5,225 nt of DNA, from contig DBMN01000267.1 of assembly GCA_002298965.1 (NCBI GenBank), positions 1 to 5,225 of the forward strand. The letters are read 5' to 3'. This DNA comes from Rhizobiales bacterium UBA697. GTDB taxonomy: Bacteria > Pseudomonadota > Alphaproteobacteria > Rhizobiales > Ancalomicrobiaceae. The notes below the pieces were generated by a model. It searched no databases. It saw only the letters and a list, made by a program, of their open reading frames with translations, and was not told the DNA's origin. Shown here piece by piece: positions 4,811 through 5,225 of this stretch; the first letter of the stretch is position 1; each line of letters starts with the position of its first letter. The position numbers and the translations under genes were made by a program.

Positions 4811-5225
4811 TGCTCGAGACCCGCAACCTCGGTGCCGGCTACGGGGCGATCACCGTCCTCTGGGACCTGACCATCGGCTTCCGTGACGGGGCGCTGACCG
4901 CCATCGTCGGCCCCAACGGCGCCGGCAAGACGACGCTGCTGCGCGCCCTGACCGGCCTCGTCCCCCACCGCGGCGAGATCCTGCTCGACGGACGGCCGCT
5001 GCGGGGCAAGACCTGGGACCTCGCCGCCGACGGTCTCGTCATGGTGCCGGAGGGGCGACTGATCTTCCGCGACATGACGGTGGAGGAGAACCTCTGCCTC
5101 GGCGCCTTCCCCAAGCGCTGCCGGCCGCAGCTCGCGAGCAATCTCGAGCGCATGTACGAGCTCTTCCCGCGGCTCAAGGAGCGGCGGCATCAGGCGACCG
5201 GGTCGCTGTCGGGCGGCGAGGCGCA
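4810..5225 (+). CDS. livF: Branched-chain amino acid-type ABC transporter ATP-binding protein LivF (partial, 3' end outside window)
   Basis: The first 138 codons of the second ATPase are present before the window ends. Walker A is GPNGAGKTT (34-42). The LivF-typical Q-loop region VPEGRLIFRDMTVEENL (79-95) has glutamate where many ABC proteins have the Q-loop glutamine, which is normal for LivF. The signature LSGGEA (133-138) is canonical, and the window cuts off within it. A full LivF has about 235 residues, so Walker B and the switch histidine lie beyond the edge. The start ATG shares its A with the livG stop (TGATG at 4808-4812), and GGAGGAG (4796-4802) lies seven bases upstream, which indicates coupled translation. 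Confidence 0.92.
   Translation, partial: MLETRNLGAGYGAITVLWDLTIGFRDGALTAIVGPNGAGKTTLLRALTGLVPHRGEILLDGRPLRGKTWDLAADGLVMVPEGRLIFRDMTVEENLCLGAFPKRCRPQLASNLERMYELFPRLKERRHQATGSLSGGEA

Noticed and set aside
4199..4938. Near-identical Walker A blocks in livG and livF as a possible DNA repeat
   Set aside because: The similarity reflects the conserved nucleotide-binding loop of two homologous ATPases and is not a repeat element.

Overview
The window is GC-rich DNA with strong G/C preference at third codon positions. Its gene content (an acyl-CoA hydratase-type gene divergent from a Liv-type ABC importer operon) is typical of a free-living, metabolically versatile Alphaproteobacterium, possibly of the Hyphomicrobiales. 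That placement is inferred from style and composition; no taxonomic marker is present.

Layout: positions 1-630 (minus strand) hold the first 210 codons of an enoyl-CoA hydratase-fold protein. It is probably the N-terminal half of a FadB/FadJ-type bifunctional beta-oxidation enzyme and runs off the left edge. Positions 631-994 form a 364-base divergent regulatory region with an island (about 641-800) visibly richer in A/T than its surroundings. That island carries two copies of one palindromic site, a separate 32-base imperfect palindrome and two outward-facing TTGACA boxes. It is followed by a GC-rich probable 5' leader with three small hairpins. From 995 to the right edge, all on the plus strand, runs a Liv-type (HAAT family) importer operon: substrate-binding protein, permease LivH, permease LivM, ATPase LivG and the first part of ATPase LivF.

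The five transporter genes are packed as one transcription unit. Only the gap after the binding-protein gene is sizeable (64 bases), and it holds a perfect 9-bp hairpin that may set binding-protein levels apart from the membrane parts. livH and livM are 10 bases apart, livM and livG overlap by 14 bases, and livG and livF share one base (TGATG). The binding protein would capture an amino acid or related carboxylate in the periplasm, LivHM form the channel, and LivGF drive it with ATP. The divergent hydratase could act on the CoA ester of the imported compound or its breakdown product, and the shared operator-like repeat suggests common control. The substrate cannot be read from the sequence.

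The window is mostly ordinary. The points most worth a second look are the duplicated operator, the non-canonical ABC signature motif in LivG beside a canonical one in LivF, and the intergenic hairpin. I saw no RNA gene, mobile element, CRISPR array or clear rho-independent terminator.
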